Source: Hyphomicrobiales bacterium
GTDB lineage: Bacteria; Pseudomonadota; Alphaproteobacteria; Rhizobiales; Rhizobiaceae
Assembly (NCBI GenBank): GCA_900472175.1
Contig: UCHD01000004.1
Span: 774,726 to 838,725, forward strand
DNA length: 64,000 bases
Reading direction: 5' to 3'
Shown piece by piece: positions 26,568 through 36,354 of the stretch (positions are counted from its first letter, which is position 1; each line of letters begins with the position of its first letter). The notes beneath the pieces are model-generated. The model was not told where the DNA came from. It did not search any database and saw nothing but the letters and a program-made list of their open reading frames with translations. The position numbers were made by a program, and so were the translations under genes.

Positions 26568-26709
26568 TTGTGAACCTCCCCTTCAGTCCGGAAATATGCC
26601 GCGCAATCACCAAAATCCGGTGTTGCGGGCGCTTTCGCATGACGCGAACCCGCCTCGTTTAACCGCTGATTTTACTGCGAAAATTTCTTGAAAAAATGCG
26701 ATTTAGCGC

Positions 26710-26738
26710 TTGCAGCATTGAACGTGTCTGACTATAAG
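26710..26738 (+). promoter_or_regulatory. promoter of second tRNA-Glu
   Basis: TTGCAG (-35, 26710-26715) and TATAAG (-10, 26733-26738), again with 17-bp spacing and 17 bp before the tRNA. Confidence 0.75.
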
Positions 26739-26755
26739 ACGCCCACACCACTGAT

Positions 26756-26830
26756 GCGCCCTTCGTCTATCGGTTAGGACACCAGATTTTCATTCTGGGA
26801 AGAGGGGTTCGACTCCCCTAGGGCGTACCA
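26756..26830 (+). tRNA. tRNA-Glu (TTC), copy 2
   Basis: Identical over 75 nt to the first tRNA-Glu, with CCA encoded at 26828-26830 and its own copy of the promoter. Confidence 0.95.
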
Positions 26831-26909
26831 TGGTCTCTCAATATCCCAAACAACATCACAGAGTTTTCCGGGCCTGCCGAGCTTTTTGGCTTTATCGCGC
26901 GCCGCCGGT

Positions 26910-28712
26910 TCAGAACGCCTTTGCGGCGTCGATTACCCGCAATTGCACGCGGCGTGTTCCCTGCCACATGTCGGCCGAGATCGAGGCAGCAACATGCAGC
27001 GAGGCGCCACGCTCCGACAGCAGCAAGTCGCCCAAAGGCGTCTCCAGAGCCCGGAACGCGATGCCGTCGATCCTCGAGCCATCCTGACCTTCCAGCGTCA
27101 CCTTCACATGATTGGCACCGACCTGGCGCGAATCGCGCAGACGATGCGCCGGTAGCGCAAAAATCGGTTGCGGATGCCCTGCCCCATACGGGCCTGCCTG
27201 TTCGAGTTGGTCGATCAGCGCCAGATTGGCACCGGCTGCCCCCAGGGCGCCATCGATCTTCAGCGTTTCGGCTGAGACGAGCTCTTTGACAGTATTCTTT
27301 GCCTTCTCGTCGAAGAAGTGCCTGAGCTTACCGAGATTGGCGCGCTCGACGGTCAGGCCTGCCGCCATCGCATGGCCACCGCCTTTGACCAGGAGGCCGT
27401 TATCGACAGCCGCGCGAACGATCTTGCCAATGTCGAAACCACTGATCGAGCGGCCCGAGCCTGTTCCCTTGCCATTGATATCGAACGAGATCGCGAAGGC
27501 TGGACGGCGAAACTTTTCCTTCAGGCGCGCGGCCAGGAGACCGACGATGCCCGGGTGCCAGTTTTCGCGGGCCGTGACGATGATCGACGCCGATTCGCCG
27601 GTGCCGTATTCCGCCAGCGCTTCGGCCTCCGCCTCTGCCAGCATCGCCACTTCCATCACCTGCCGCTCGCGGTTGAGTTCATCGAGTTTGGCGGCGATCT
27701 CTTCGGCGGCGGCCTCATCCTCCAGCGTAAGCAAACGGCTACCGAGTGCTGCATCGCCGATGCGGCCGCCGGCATTGATGCGCGGGCCGATCAGGAAGCC
27801 GAAATGATAGGGCGTGACAGGCCCGCCAAGCCCGGCCTTGCGAAACAGCGCCGACAGGCCCGGATTCTCCATATGCCGCGCGGCAACCAGCCCCTTGACC
27901 ACATAGGCCCTGTTCAGGCCTTTGAGCGGCACCACATCGCAGACCGTTGCCAGCGCGACGATATCAAGCAAGGCGAGCAGATCGAACGACGCGACGCGCT
28001 TATCACCCGCTTCACGCAACTGGCGCACGGCATTGACGAGAACGAGGAAGACGACACCGGCGGCGCAGAGATGCCCCTGCCCCGACAGATCGTCTTCCCG
28101 ATTCGGATTGACCAGCGCCACGCATGGCGGCAGTTCAGCGCCAACCTGATGATGATCGATCACAACGACATCGATGCCGCGCGCTTCGGCAGCGGCCAGC
28201 GATTCGTGGCTGGTCGAGCCGCAATCGACGGTGACGATCAAGCGGGCGCCATTGTCGATCAACTGATTGATCGCAGCGGGATTGGGGCCGTAGCCTTCGA
28301 AAATCCGATCAGGAATATAGATCTCCGCCTCGACGCCGAAATGACGCAGGAAGCGGAACATCAATGCCGAGGATGCTGCACCATCAACATCGTAATCGCC
28401 GAAGATGGCGACCTTTTCGCGCACCTTGATCGCGGTGACGATGCGGGCTGCAGCCTTGTTGCAATCGGTCAGCGTATCGGGATCGGGCATCAGCGAGCGA
28501 ATGGTCGGATCGAGAAATGCCACCGCGTCGTCCATGGTCACACCGCGGCCCGCCAGCACCCGGGCGATGAGATCGGAAAAGCCATGAACCTGGCTGATGG
28601 CCAATGCACGGTTCTGACCGGCCTGGTCGAGCCGCGATACCCAGCGCTGTCCGCTGACCGACCGCTCGACATTGAGAAACGCCCGCTGGACGGGATCTGG
28701 CACTTCAATCAT
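26910..28712 (-). CDS. recJ: single-stranded-DNA-specific exonuclease RecJ
   Basis: A 600-residue DHH-family nuclease. The motifs are FGDYDVDGAASSALMFRFL, TVDCGSTSHE, VVIDHHQVGAELP (DHH) and, in the DHHA1 domain, VKGGGHAMAAGLTVER. The C-terminal OB fold follows (PQPIFALPAHRLRDSRQVGANHVKVTL). It degrades ssDNA 5' to 3' in recombination and mismatch repair. The start at 28712 (MIEVPDPVQRAFLNVERSVSGQRW) fits the family; longer in-frame starts add an unrelated leader. It lies downstream of hom on the same strand. Confidence 0.95.
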   Translation of the reverse strand: MIEVPDPVQRAFLNVERSVSGQRWVSRLDQAGQNRALAISQVHGFSDLIARVLAGRGVTMDDAVAFLDPTIRSLMPDPDTLTDCNKAAARIVTAIKVREKVAIFGDYDVDGAASSALMFRFLRHFGVEAEIYIPDRIFEGYGPNPAAINQLIDNGARLIVTVDCGSTSHESLAAAEARGIDVVVIDHHQVGAELPPCVALVNPNREDDLSGQGHLCAAGVVFLVLVNAVRQLREAGDKRVASFDLLALLDIVALATVCDVVPLKGLNRAYVVKGLVAARHMENPGLSALFRKAGLGGPVTPYHFGFLIGPRINAGGRIGDAALGSRLLTLEDEAAAEEIAAKLDELNRERQVMEVAMLAEAEAEALAEYGTGESASIIVTARENWHPGIVGLLAARLKEKFRRPAFAISFDINGKGTGSGRSISGFDIGKIVRAAVDNGLLVKGGGHAMAAGLTVERANLGKLRHFFDEKAKNTVKELVSAETLKIDGALGAAGANLALIDQLEQAGPYGAGHPQPIFALPAHRLRDSRQVGANHVKVTLEGQDGSRIDGIAFRALETPLGDLLLSERGASLHVAASISADMWQGTRRVQLRVIDAAKAF

Positions 28713-28835
28713 CGTACACCCATGACTTTTGACCGTTCGTACGCGGGTTTTGCATCCGGCGCAAACAGCAACGAAAACGGCCCCACCCGGATACAATCCG
28801 GATGGGGCCGCAAGACGTTCAATGGAAAATGCGGA

Positions 28836-30158
28836 TCAGGCAGCCTTCGGCCGCTCGATGCGGATAACCTGCGGTTCGCCAACCAGATAGCCCTCGGCCT
28901 TGATCGACGCCACGGCCTTACGCACCGAATCCTCGGTCGTCGCGTGGGTGACGAGAATGATCGTCTGCGGTTCGCCGGTATCGACAGGCTGCTTGGAGTG
29001 CTGGACGATCGATTCCAGCGAAATCCGGTTTTCCGCCATGCGCGCCGCAATGCTTGCAAAGACGCCGGTCTTGTCGAGAACCTTCAGACGGATGAAATAT
29101 CCGCCCTCATGGCTCTGGATCTGCGCCTGCTTGTAGGGCAGCAGCGCCGTGACCGGACGGCCAAACGCCGGCACATGCTGGGCGCCCGGACGGCTCTTGG
29201 CGAGATCGGCGATATCGCCGAGTACGGCGGATGCCGTTGCATTGCCGCCAGCCCCCGGGCCGACCATCAGCAACTCGCCGAGAATATCGGATTCAATCGC
29301 CACCGCGTTGGTGACGCCATCAACCTGCGCAATCACCGAATCGAGCGGCACCATGGTCGGGTGCACCCGCTGCTCGATACCGCTGTCGGTACGCTGGGCA
29401 ACGCCAAGCAGCTTGATACGGTAACCGAGATCGGCGGCTGCATGGATGTCGTCGATCGAAATATTTGTGATGCCCTCCAGATAGATATCATCGGCGGCAA
29501 TTGCCGTTCCGAAGGCAAGGCTCGTCAAGATCGACAGCTTGTGGGCGGTATCGTTACCCTCGATGTCGAAGGCCGGATCGGCTTCGGCATAACCGAGGCG
29601 CTGGGCTTCCTTGAGGCAGGCCTCAAACGACAGGCCTTCCTTTTCCATCTTGGTCAGGATGTAGTTGCAGGTGCCGTTCATGATGCCATAGACGCGGGAA
29701 ATCGTGTTGCCCGTCAGCGATTCACGAAGAGCCTTGATCACCGGAATGCCGCCGGCGACCGCAGCTTCGTAGTTCAGCAGCGCGCCATGCTCTTCAGCCA
29801 GACCGGCAAGCTCGATGCCATGGGCGGCAAGCAGCGCCTTGTTGGCGGTAATGACATGCACCCCGCGCAACAGGGCAGCCTTGACGGCTGACAGAGCCGG
29901 CTCACCGGCACCGCCCATCAACTCGACGAAAACGTCGATATCGGCGGTCTGGGCCAGCGAAAGCGCATCCGCATGCCAGTCGATGGCGGAAATATCGACG
30001 CCGCGGTCGCGGTTCCTGTCGCGTGCCGTGACGGCGGTGATTTCGATGGCCCGGCCGCATGTCGTCGCCAGCGCCTCGTGGCGCTCCTGGAGAATACGCA
30101 CGAGCGAGGCACCAACAGTTCCCAAGCCCGCAATGCCGATTTTAAGGGCATCTGCCAT
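28836..30158 (-). CDS. hom: homoserine dehydrogenase
   Basis: A 440-residue monofunctional enzyme. An N-terminal NAD(P) fold (IGIAGLGTVGASLVRIL), the catalytic region with GIMNGTCNYILTKME and EGITNISIDDI, and a C-terminal ACT domain (YFIRLKVLDKTGVFASIAARMAE) are seen. It reduces aspartate semialdehyde to homoserine for Met and Thr synthesis, and the ACT domain usually gives threonine inhibition. An aminotransferase gene lies 83 bp upstream, and recJ follows after 123 bp. Confidence 0.96.
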   Translation of the reverse strand: MADALKIGIAGLGTVGASLVRILQERHEALATTCGRAIEITAVTARDRNRDRGVDISAIDWHADALSLAQTADIDVFVELMGGAGEPALSAVKAALLRGVHVITANKALLAAHGIELAGLAEEHGALLNYEAAVAGGIPVIKALRESLTGNTISRVYGIMNGTCNYILTKMEKEGLSFEACLKEAQRLGYAEADPAFDIEGNDTAHKLSILTSLAFGTAIAADDIYLEGITNISIDDIHAAADLGYRIKLLGVAQRTDSGIEQRVHPTMVPLDSVIAQVDGVTNAVAIESDILGELLMVGPGAGGNATASAVLGDIADLAKSRPGAQHVPAFGRPVTALLPYKQAQIQSHEGGYFIRLKVLDKTGVFASIAARMAENRISLESIVQHSKQPVDTGEPQTIILVTHATTEDSVRKAVASIKAEGYLVGEPQVIRIERPKAA

Positions 30159-30241
30159 ACACGTTTCCTATCATTAACATATCGAGAGCGCTCCGCCTGA
30201 ACCGGCGGAGCAGATTTTGAGGGGACTGGAAATCCAGTGCC

Positions 30242-31459
30242 TCAGCGGTGAGCGTTCAGCGAGATGACGTTGTGCAACGTATCGTCGGCTGTCGACAGAA
30301 ACTTCTTCAGGCTGCGGGCTGCCTGGCGAATCCGGTGTTCGTTCTCGACCAGCGCGATGCGGATATAATCGTCACCCTGTTCGCCGAAGCCGATGCCGGG
30401 TGCCACTGCGATATCGGCCTTTTCAACCAGAAGCTTGGAGAACTCCAGCGAACCGAGATGGCGGAATTTTTCCGGAATCTTTGCCCAGGCAAACATCGTT
30501 GCAGCCGGCGGCGGCACGTCCCATCCGGCCTTGCCGAAGCTTTCGACCAGAACGTCGCGGCGGCGCTTGTAGATATTGCGCACTTCCGCAATATCCGAGC
30601 CATCGCCGTTCAACGCATGGGTTGCAGCCACCTGGATCGGCGTGAAAGCGCCGTAATCAAGGTAGGACTTGACCCGCGTCAGAGCCGCAATCAGGCGCTC
30701 GTTGCCGACGGCAAAGCCCATGCGCCAACCGGGCATGGAAAATGTCTTCGACATCGAGGTGAACTCGACCGTGTTGTCCATGGCGCCTGGAACTTCCAGA
30801 ACGGACGGCGGCAGGACGCCGTCGAAATAGATTTCCGAATAGGCCAGATCCGACAGGATGACGATGTCGTGCTTCTTCGCAAACGCGACGACTTCCTTGT
30901 AGAAATCCAGCGTTGCCACATGCGCCGTCGGGTTGGACGGATAGTTGATGACCAGCGCGATCGGCTTGGGGATCGAATGGCGGATCGCCCGCTCCAGCGG
31001 TGGGAAGAACGTATCATCCGGCTCGACCGAGATCGAACGGATCACGCCGCCGGTCATCAGGAAGCCGAAGGCATGGATCGGATAGGTCGGGTTCGGGCAC
31101 AGGATCACGTCGCCAGGTGCGGTGATCGCCTGCGCCATATTGGCGAAGCCTTCCTTGGAGCCGAGGGTGGCGACCACCTGCGTGTCCGGATTGAGCTTGA
31201 CGCCGAAACGGCGGGCATAATAGGCGGCCTGCGCGCGGCGAAGGCCGGGAATACCCTTGGAGGACGAATAGCGGTGAGTGCGCGGATCCTGAACGACCTC
31301 GCACAGCTTGTCGACCACGGATTGCGGCGTCGGAAGGTCCGGATTGCCCATGCCGAGATCGATGATGTCAGCTCCACCCGCTCGCGCGCTGGCTTTCAAA
31401 CGGTTGACCTGTTCGAAAACGTAAGGCGGCAGACGCCGGACTTTGTGAAACTCTTCCAT
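30242..31459 (-). CDS. PLP-dependent aminotransferase, AlaC / LL-diaminopimelate aminotransferase-like
   Basis: A 405-residue class I/II aminotransferase. It has DIIDLGMGNPDLPTP near the N-terminus, HRYSSSKGIPGLRRA, VINYPSNPTAH (Asn-Pro motif), ILSDLAYSEIYFDG (Asp and Tyr at PLP), SMSKTFSMPGWRMGF with the PLP-binding Lys, and IRIALVENEHRIRQA. Proteins of this type are called AlaC or LL-diaminopimelate aminotransferase; the substrate cannot be decided from sequence. Its place before hom suggests amino-acid biosynthesis. Confidence 0.9.
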   Translation of the reverse strand: MEEFHKVRRLPPYVFEQVNRLKASARAGGADIIDLGMGNPDLPTPQSVVDKLCEVVQDPRTHRYSSSKGIPGLRRAQAAYYARRFGVKLNPDTQVVATLGSKEGFANMAQAITAPGDVILCPNPTYPIHAFGFLMTGGVIRSISVEPDDTFFPPLERAIRHSIPKPIALVINYPSNPTAHVATLDFYKEVVAFAKKHDIVILSDLAYSEIYFDGVLPPSVLEVPGAMDNTVEFTSMSKTFSMPGWRMGFAVGNERLIAALTRVKSYLDYGAFTPIQVAATHALNGDGSDIAEVRNIYKRRRDVLVESFGKAGWDVPPPAATMFAWAKIPEKFRHLGSLEFSKLLVEKADIAVAPGIGFGEQGDDYIRIALVENEHRIRQAARSLKKFLSTADDTLHNVISLNAHR

Positions 31460-31581
31460 CTCTAAACCTCGTCTTGCGCCGTCCCCGTGCCGGAATCATG
31501 CGTGCAAGGAGACGCGCGCGGTGCAATCTGGCCCACGCGGCCATGAAACGCTTTGCGTCCAAATCAGCCGAAACGCAAGCG

Positions 31582-31944
31582 CTATTTCTGTATCTCTTTC
31601 AGCGTGTCGGCGCCGTGATTGGCGGCCAACAGCTGCAGCTCCTTCAGGCGGCGCTGATATTCGGCTTCGGAGATTTTTCCCGATGAGCGGGCAGCCCCGA
31701 GCGCTGTCAGCCGCGCCGACTGGCTTGCGGCGTCTTCATTGCTCATCTGGGCACTCGCTGCCGGCAATTTGCCCTCGATGACAGGATAGACATCGGCGGG
31801 AATAGGCTTGGCCATGGTGGCCGAATAGATCGACGGCTGCTCCTCGACCTTTGTCGAACTGCACGCGGCGAGAGCAAGCACCAAAGCTGCCAGTCCAAAG
31901 GCCGTACCCATCCGCGTCATCACTGCTTTCCCCGACTTCGTCAT
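31582..31944 (-). CDS. small lipoprotein, possible SHOCT-like C-terminal segment
   Basis: A 120-residue protein with a lipoprotein signal (AFGLAALVLALAACSS). The C-terminal part, SSGKISEAEYQRRLKELQLLAANH, resembles a short SHOCT-like oligomerisation segment. The start at 31944 has a weak GGGAC site; an internal Met at 31920 is also possible. It lies alone behind the aminotransferase gene direction. Function unknown. Confidence 0.7.
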   Translation of the reverse strand: MTKSGKAVMTRMGTAFGLAALVLALAACSSTKVEEQPSIYSATMAKPIPADVYPVIEGKLPAASAQMSNEDAASQSARLTALGAARSSGKISEAEYQRRLKELQLLAANHGADTLKEIQK

Positions 31945-32095
31945 CTCGTCCCTGCCCGGCCCCTTTAGATTGAATCTCTGACCGAAACCGGCGGGCGGCC
32001 TATCTGCCCCGAGTCCAACATGCGCTGGCACTTGTAATCATTTTAAGGCAGAATGTAAAAAGACAAAACAAACAAACATCTGTGGAGGAAACTGG

Positions 32096-33949
32096 GTGGC
32101 AGAAGACAGGAAGGCCGAGGGCCAGACCGGCACCAGCACGGATGGTTTTCCCGGTTTCGACCCGAAATCCGTCGAACCCTACATCGTCAAGGATCCGGAA
32201 GCCTTTACGATCAATCTTGCCCGCACGGTCGAACAGCTCGGCAAGGCCGCATCCGCATGGCTTGCCCCCCGTGAAAGCGGCGAGAAGATCGACATGGTCG
32301 CCGACCCAATGGTCGATATGGTCAAGACCCTTTCAAAAGTTTCCGAATACTGGCTCTCCGATCCAAGGCGCACCCTCGAGGCGCAAACCTACCTGATGGG
32401 CAGCTTCTTCTCGATGTGGACACGAAGCCTGCAGAAAATGAGCGGCGAGACGGTCAGCGATACCGACGACGTGCCGCGCAATGACAAGCGGTTTGCCGAT
32501 GCCGACTGGGCCGCCAATCCGTTCTTCGATTTCCTGCGCCAGGTCTATTTCATCACGTCCAACTGGGCGGACCGGATGGTGCGCGACGCCGAAGGTCTTG
32601 ACGAGCACACCAAGCACAAGGCGGCATTCTATGTCCGGCAGATTTCCAGCGCGCTTTCGCCTGCCAATTTCGTCACCACCAACCCGCAGCTTTATCGCGA
32701 AACGGTCGCCTCCAGCGGTGCCAATCTCGTCAAGGGCATGCAAATGCTGGCCGAAGATATCGTTGCTGGCAAGGGAGACCTGAAACTTCGCCAGACGGAT
32801 GTCAGCAAATTCGCGGTCGGCGAGAACATCGCGATTACGCCCGGCAAAGTGATCGGCCAGAGCGACGTCTGCCAGGTCCTGCAATATGATGCGTCGACCG
32901 AGACGGTGCTGAAACGGCCGCTTTTGATCTGCCCGCCATGGATCAACAAATTCTATGTGCTGGATCTCAATCCGCAAAAATCCTTTATCAAATGGGCCGT
33001 GGATCAGGGCCACACCGTCTTCGTCATCTCCTGGGTCAATCCGGACGAGCGCCATGCCAACAAGGACTGGGAGTCCTATGCCCGCGAAGGCATCGGCTTT
33101 GCGCTCGACACGATCCGCCAGGCGACTGGCGAAGAGGATGTGAACGCAATCGGCTATTGCGTTGGCGGCACCCTGCTTGCCGCAACCCTGGCGCTGCACG
33201 CACAGGAAGGCGACACCCGCATCCGCTCTGCCACCCTGTTCACCACGCAGGTCGATTTCACCCATGCCGGCGACCTCAAGGTCTTTGCCGACGAGGAACA
33301 AATCGCCCAGATGGAACAGCGGATGAAAGAGACCGGCTATCTCGACGGCTCGAAGATGGCGATGGCCTTCAACATGCTGCGGGCGTCGGATCTCATCTGG
33401 CCCTATTTCGTCAACAACTACCTGAAAGGCCAGGAGCCCTCGGCCTTCGACCTGCTCTACTGGAATTCCGATTCCACCCGCATGCCAGCAGCCAACCATT
33501 CCTTCTATCTTCGCAATTGCTACCTGCAGAATAACCTGACCAAAGGCGACATGGTGCTGGCCGGCAAGAAGGTCTCGCTTGGTGACGTCAAAATCCCGAT
33601 CTACAATCTTGCCACCAAGGAAGACCACATCGCTCCGGCAAAATCTGTGTTCGTCGGCAGCCAGTTCTTCGGAGGCGATGTCACTTACGTGATGTCCGGT
33701 TCCGGTCATATCGCCGGCGTCGTCAATCCGCCGGACAAGAGCAAGTATCAGTTCTGGACCGGTGGCGCTGCCTTGGGCGACTTCGACGCCTGGGTGAGCA
33801 CGGCCAAGGAAACACCTGGGTCCTGGTGGCCGCACTGGCAGGCCTGGATCGAAACGCTTGATGGCGAACGCGTACCGGCGCGCAAAACGGGTGGAAATCT
33901 CAACTCTCTCGAAGAAGCGCCGGGCTCCTATGTCCGCGCCCGCGCCTGA
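32096..33949 (+). CDS. phaC: class I poly(3-hydroxyalkanoate) synthase
   Basis: A 617-residue PhaC. It begins with GTG (32096) eight bases after a GGAGGAA site, which decides the start. The catalytic domain has GYCVGGTLLAATLALHA (lipase-like box with the nucleophilic Cys), LATKEDHIAPAKS (Asp) and SGSGHIAGVVNPP (His). LICPPWINKFYVLDL and the WNSDSTRMPAANHSFYLRN region are typical of class I enzymes. It polymerises hydroxyacyl-CoA into carbon-storage granules. sfsA follows after 18 bp. Confidence 0.96.
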   Translation: MAEDRKAEGQTGTSTDGFPGFDPKSVEPYIVKDPEAFTINLARTVEQLGKAASAWLAPRESGEKIDMVADPMVDMVKTLSKVSEYWLSDPRRTLEAQTYLMGSFFSMWTRSLQKMSGETVSDTDDVPRNDKRFADADWAANPFFDFLRQVYFITSNWADRMVRDAEGLDEHTKHKAAFYVRQISSALSPANFVTTNPQLYRETVASSGANLVKGMQMLAEDIVAGKGDLKLRQTDVSKFAVGENIAITPGKVIGQSDVCQVLQYDASTETVLKRPLLICPPWINKFYVLDLNPQKSFIKWAVDQGHTVFVISWVNPDERHANKDWESYAREGIGFALDTIRQATGEEDVNAIGYCVGGTLLAATLALHAQEGDTRIRSATLFTTQVDFTHAGDLKVFADEEQIAQMEQRMKETGYLDGSKMAMAFNMLRASDLIWPYFVNNYLKGQEPSAFDLLYWNSDSTRMPAANHSFYLRNCYLQNNLTKGDMVLAGKKVSLGDVKIPIYNLATKEDHIAPAKSVFVGSQFFGGDVTYVMSGSGHIAGVVNPPDKSKYQFWTGGAALGDFDAWVSTAKETPGSWWPHWQAWIETLDGERVPARKTGGNLNSLEEAPGSYVRARA

Positions 33950-33967
33950 TCGGATAACGGACACTCC

Positions 33968-34687
33968 ATGCTCTTCGACAGGCCACTGGTGCCCGCTGTG
34001 CTTATCCAGCGCTACAAACGCTTTCTCTTCGATGCGGTGCTTGAGGATGGGCGTGCGATCACCGGCTCCTGCCCGAATACCGGATCGATGCGCGGGCTGA
34101 CGACGCCGGGCTCGCGCATCTGGCTGTCCGAACACGACAGTCCGACGCGCAAATATCAGCATATGTTCGAAATGATCGAAGTCGGCAACACCGTCGTCGG
34201 CATCAATACCGGACTGCCGAACCGGCTGGCGGAAGAGGCGATCAAGGCCGGACAGGTCGGCGACCTGCATCTCTATTCAACTTTGCAGCGCGAACAGAAA
34301 TATGGCCGCAATTCCCGCATAGACATGCTGCTGACCGATCCCGAGCGCGGCCGTGCCTATGTCGAGGTCAAGAACGTCCATTTCAGCCGCACGGCGGGCC
34401 TTGGTGAATTTCCCGACAGCCCGACCGCGCGGGGTGCAAAACATCTGGAAGAACTCGGCGATATGGTCGATGAAGGCCATCGCGGCATCATGATCTACCT
34501 AATCCAGCGGGATGACTGCGCCACGTTCAGGATATGCGACGATCTCGACCCGGTTTATGCCGCGGCTTATCGCCGGGCCATGCAGCGCGGGGTTGAGGTC
34601 TTCGCCGTCAAATGCCGGGTTTCGCCGCAGCAAATTACGCCTGACGGCCTGATCCCGATAGACGAACCCGCCTGTGCTGATCTATGA
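33968..34687 (+). CDS. sfsA: SfsA family protein (sugar fermentation stimulation protein homologue)
   Basis: A 239-residue SfsA. Motifs are [44 protein letters not shown]-type nuclease-fold residues ([12 protein letters not shown]) and [12 protein letters not shown]. SfsA proteins bind DNA and have a nuclease-like fold, but the physiological role is unclear. It lies between phaC and map on the same strand, with 30 bp to map. Confidence 0.93.
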   Translation: MLFDRPLVPAVLIQRYKRFLFDAVLEDGRAITGSCPNTGSMRGLTTPGSRIWLSEHDSPTRKYQHMFEMIEVGNTVVGINTGLPNRLAEEAIKAGQVGDLHLYSTLQREQKYGRNSRIDMLLTDPERGRAYVEVKNVHFSRTAGLGEFPDSPTARGAKHLEELGDMVDEGHRGIMIYLIQRDDCATFRICDDLDPVYAAAYRRAMQRGVEVFAVKCRVSPQQITPDGLIPIDEPACADL

Positions 34688-34717
34688 CATTTATGAAAGA
34701 CAACTGAAAGTATTGTA

Positions 34718-35545
34718 ATGGTCACCTATATCGAGGCAGCGTCAGCGCCCTACAAGAATACCGGCGTCATCCGCCTCTATACGCCCGAGGATTTTGCCGG
34801 CATCAAGCGCGCCTGCCAGATCACCGCGCGTTGCCTTGACGAATTGGCAAGCCGCGTCAAACCGGGCGTGACAACCGACGAGATCGACCGGTTCGTTTTC
34901 GATTTCGGCATGGATCACGGCGCCCTGCCCGCGACACTCAACTATCGCGGCTATACCAAATCGTCGTGCACATCGATCAACCACGTCGTCTGCCACGGCA
35001 TTCCCAACGAGAAGCCGCTGCGCGAAGGCGATGTCGTCAATATCGATGTCACCTATATCATCGATGGCTGGCACGGCGATTCCAGCCGGATGTATCCGGT
35101 CGGCGAAATCAAGCGCGCCGCTCAGCGCCTACTCGAAGTCACCCATGAATGCCTGATGCGCGGCATCGCCGCCGTCAAGCCGGGTGCACGCACCGGCGCC
35201 ATCGGTGAAGCCATCCAGACCTTTGCCGAAGCCGAGCGCTGTTCGGTGGTGCGCGATTTCTGCGGCCATGGCGTGGGACGGCTTTTTCATGATGCCCCGA
35301 ACATCCTGCATTATGGCCGCGCCAACGAAGGCCCGGAAATGCGCGAAGGCATGATCTTCACCATCGAGCCGATGATCAATCTCGGCCGGCCGCATGTGAA
35401 GGTTCTGGCCGATGGCTGGACTGCCGTCACCCGCGACCGGTCTCTCTCGGCGCAATACGAACATGCCGTCGGCGTCACCGCCACCGGCTGCGAGATTTTC
35501 ACCCTGTCGCCGGCCGGCCTCGACCGTCCGGGGCTGCCAGCATAA
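34718..35545 (+). CDS. map: type I methionine aminopeptidase
   Basis: A 275-residue enzyme. The metal ligands and motifs are seen: [39 protein letters not shown] (two Asp), [18 protein letters not shown] (His), [12 protein letters not shown] (Glu) and [13 protein letters not shown] (Glu). It removes the initiator Met from nascent proteins. radC follows 8 bp downstream. Confidence 0.96.
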   Translation: MVTYIEAASAPYKNTGVIRLYTPEDFAGIKRACQITARCLDELASRVKPGVTTDEIDRFVFDFGMDHGALPATLNYRGYTKSSCTSINHVVCHGIPNEKPLREGDVVNIDVTYIIDGWHGDSSRMYPVGEIKRAAQRLLEVTHECLMRGIAAVKPGARTGAIGEAIQTFAEAERCSVVRDFCGHGVGRLFHDAPNILHYGRANEGPEMREGMIFTIEPMINLGRPHVKVLADGWTAVTRDRSLSAQYEHAVGVTATGCEIFTLSPAGLDRPGLPA

Positions 35546-35553
35546 GGTTTGCG

Positions 35554-36345
35554 ATGACAAAGCTCCCCTTTCCTTCCGACGGCGATCATTCGCAACCGGC
35601 TGATGAAAGGGGCTTTTTCGCCGAACAACAACCGAAGCGCTCCAGCCTTGGCGTACCGGCGGTGCAACAGGACGATGCGCATTATCATGGCCATCGCGAC
35701 CGGTTGCGGACACGCTACCGGGATCATGGCGATACGGCGCTGGCCGATTATGAAATCCTCGAACTGCTGTTGTTCCGGCTAATCCCGCGCCGCGATACCA
35801 AGCCGATCGCCAAGGCGTTGCTTGAACGTTTCGGAACGCTGGCCGGCGTCTTTGGCGCTTCGCCTGCCTTGCTGCAGGAAGTGAAGGGCATCGGCGAGGC
35901 CGTTGCCTTCGACCTGAAACTGATCTCGACCGTGGCCCACCGCACCCTCAAGAGTGAGCTTAAAGGTAAGCAGGTGCTGGCCTCCTGGTCATCGGTGATC
36001 GACTATTGCCATGCTGCCATGGCGCACGAGACCCGCGAGCAGTTCCGTATTCTCTTTCTCGACAAGCGCAATGCCCTGATTGCCGACGAGGTACAGCAGA
36101 CCGGCACCGTCGATCATACGCCGGTCTATCCGCGCGAAGTGGTCAAGCGCGCGCTTGAACTGTCCGCGACCGCGCTTATCCTCGTCCATAATCATCCTTC
36201 CGGTGACCCGACCCCTTCGAGGGCCGATATCGAGATGACCAAGATGATCGTCGATACGGCAAAACCGCTTGGGATTACCGTCCACGATCACATCATCATC
36301 GGCAAGGATGGTCATGCCAGCCTCAAAGGGCTGCGCCTGATCTGA
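35554..36345 (+). CDS. radC: RadC family protein with JAMM motif
   Basis: A 263-residue RadC. It has a UPF0758 N-terminal helix-hairpin-helix part ([18 protein letters not shown]) and a C-terminal JAB/MPN domain with [21 protein letters not shown], the zinc-binding HxHx7D type motif, then [16 protein letters not shown]. Despite the name, a direct role in repair is doubtful. It starts 8 bp after map and ends 9 bp before the end of the convergent corA gene. Confidence 0.93.
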   Translation: MTKLPFPSDGDHSQPADERGFFAEQQPKRSSLGVPAVQQDDAHYHGHRDRLRTRYRDHGDTALADYEILELLLFRLIPRRDTKPIAKALLERFGTLAGVFGASPALLQEVKGIGEAVAFDLKLISTVAHRTLKSELKGKQVLASWSSVIDYCHAAMAHETREQFRILFLDKRNALIADEVQQTGTVDHTPVYPREVVKRALELSATALILVHNHPSGDPTPSRADIEMTKMIVDTAKPLGITVHDHIIIGKDGHASLKGLRLI

Positions 36346-36354
36346 TCTCCCGGC

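Larger units (their letters stand above)
26465..26830 (+). repeat. tandem direct repeat carrying the two tRNA-Glu genes
   Basis: A 103-bp unit (26465-26567) recurs 263 bp downstream (26728-26830) with two mismatches, both in the leader between the -10 box and the tRNA. The regions further upstream are also alike, which indicates duplication of gene plus promoter. Confidence 0.9.

Noticed and set aside
27318-29891. Very long open frame on the plus strand through recJ and hom
   Set aside because: It is the mirror of two well-conserved minus-strand genes in GC-rich sequence and has no recognisable domain or ribosome binding site.
32333-34270. Long minus-strand open frame opposite phaC and sfsA
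   Set aside because: PhaC shows full catalytic motifs on the other strand; the antisense frame is a codon-bias shadow.
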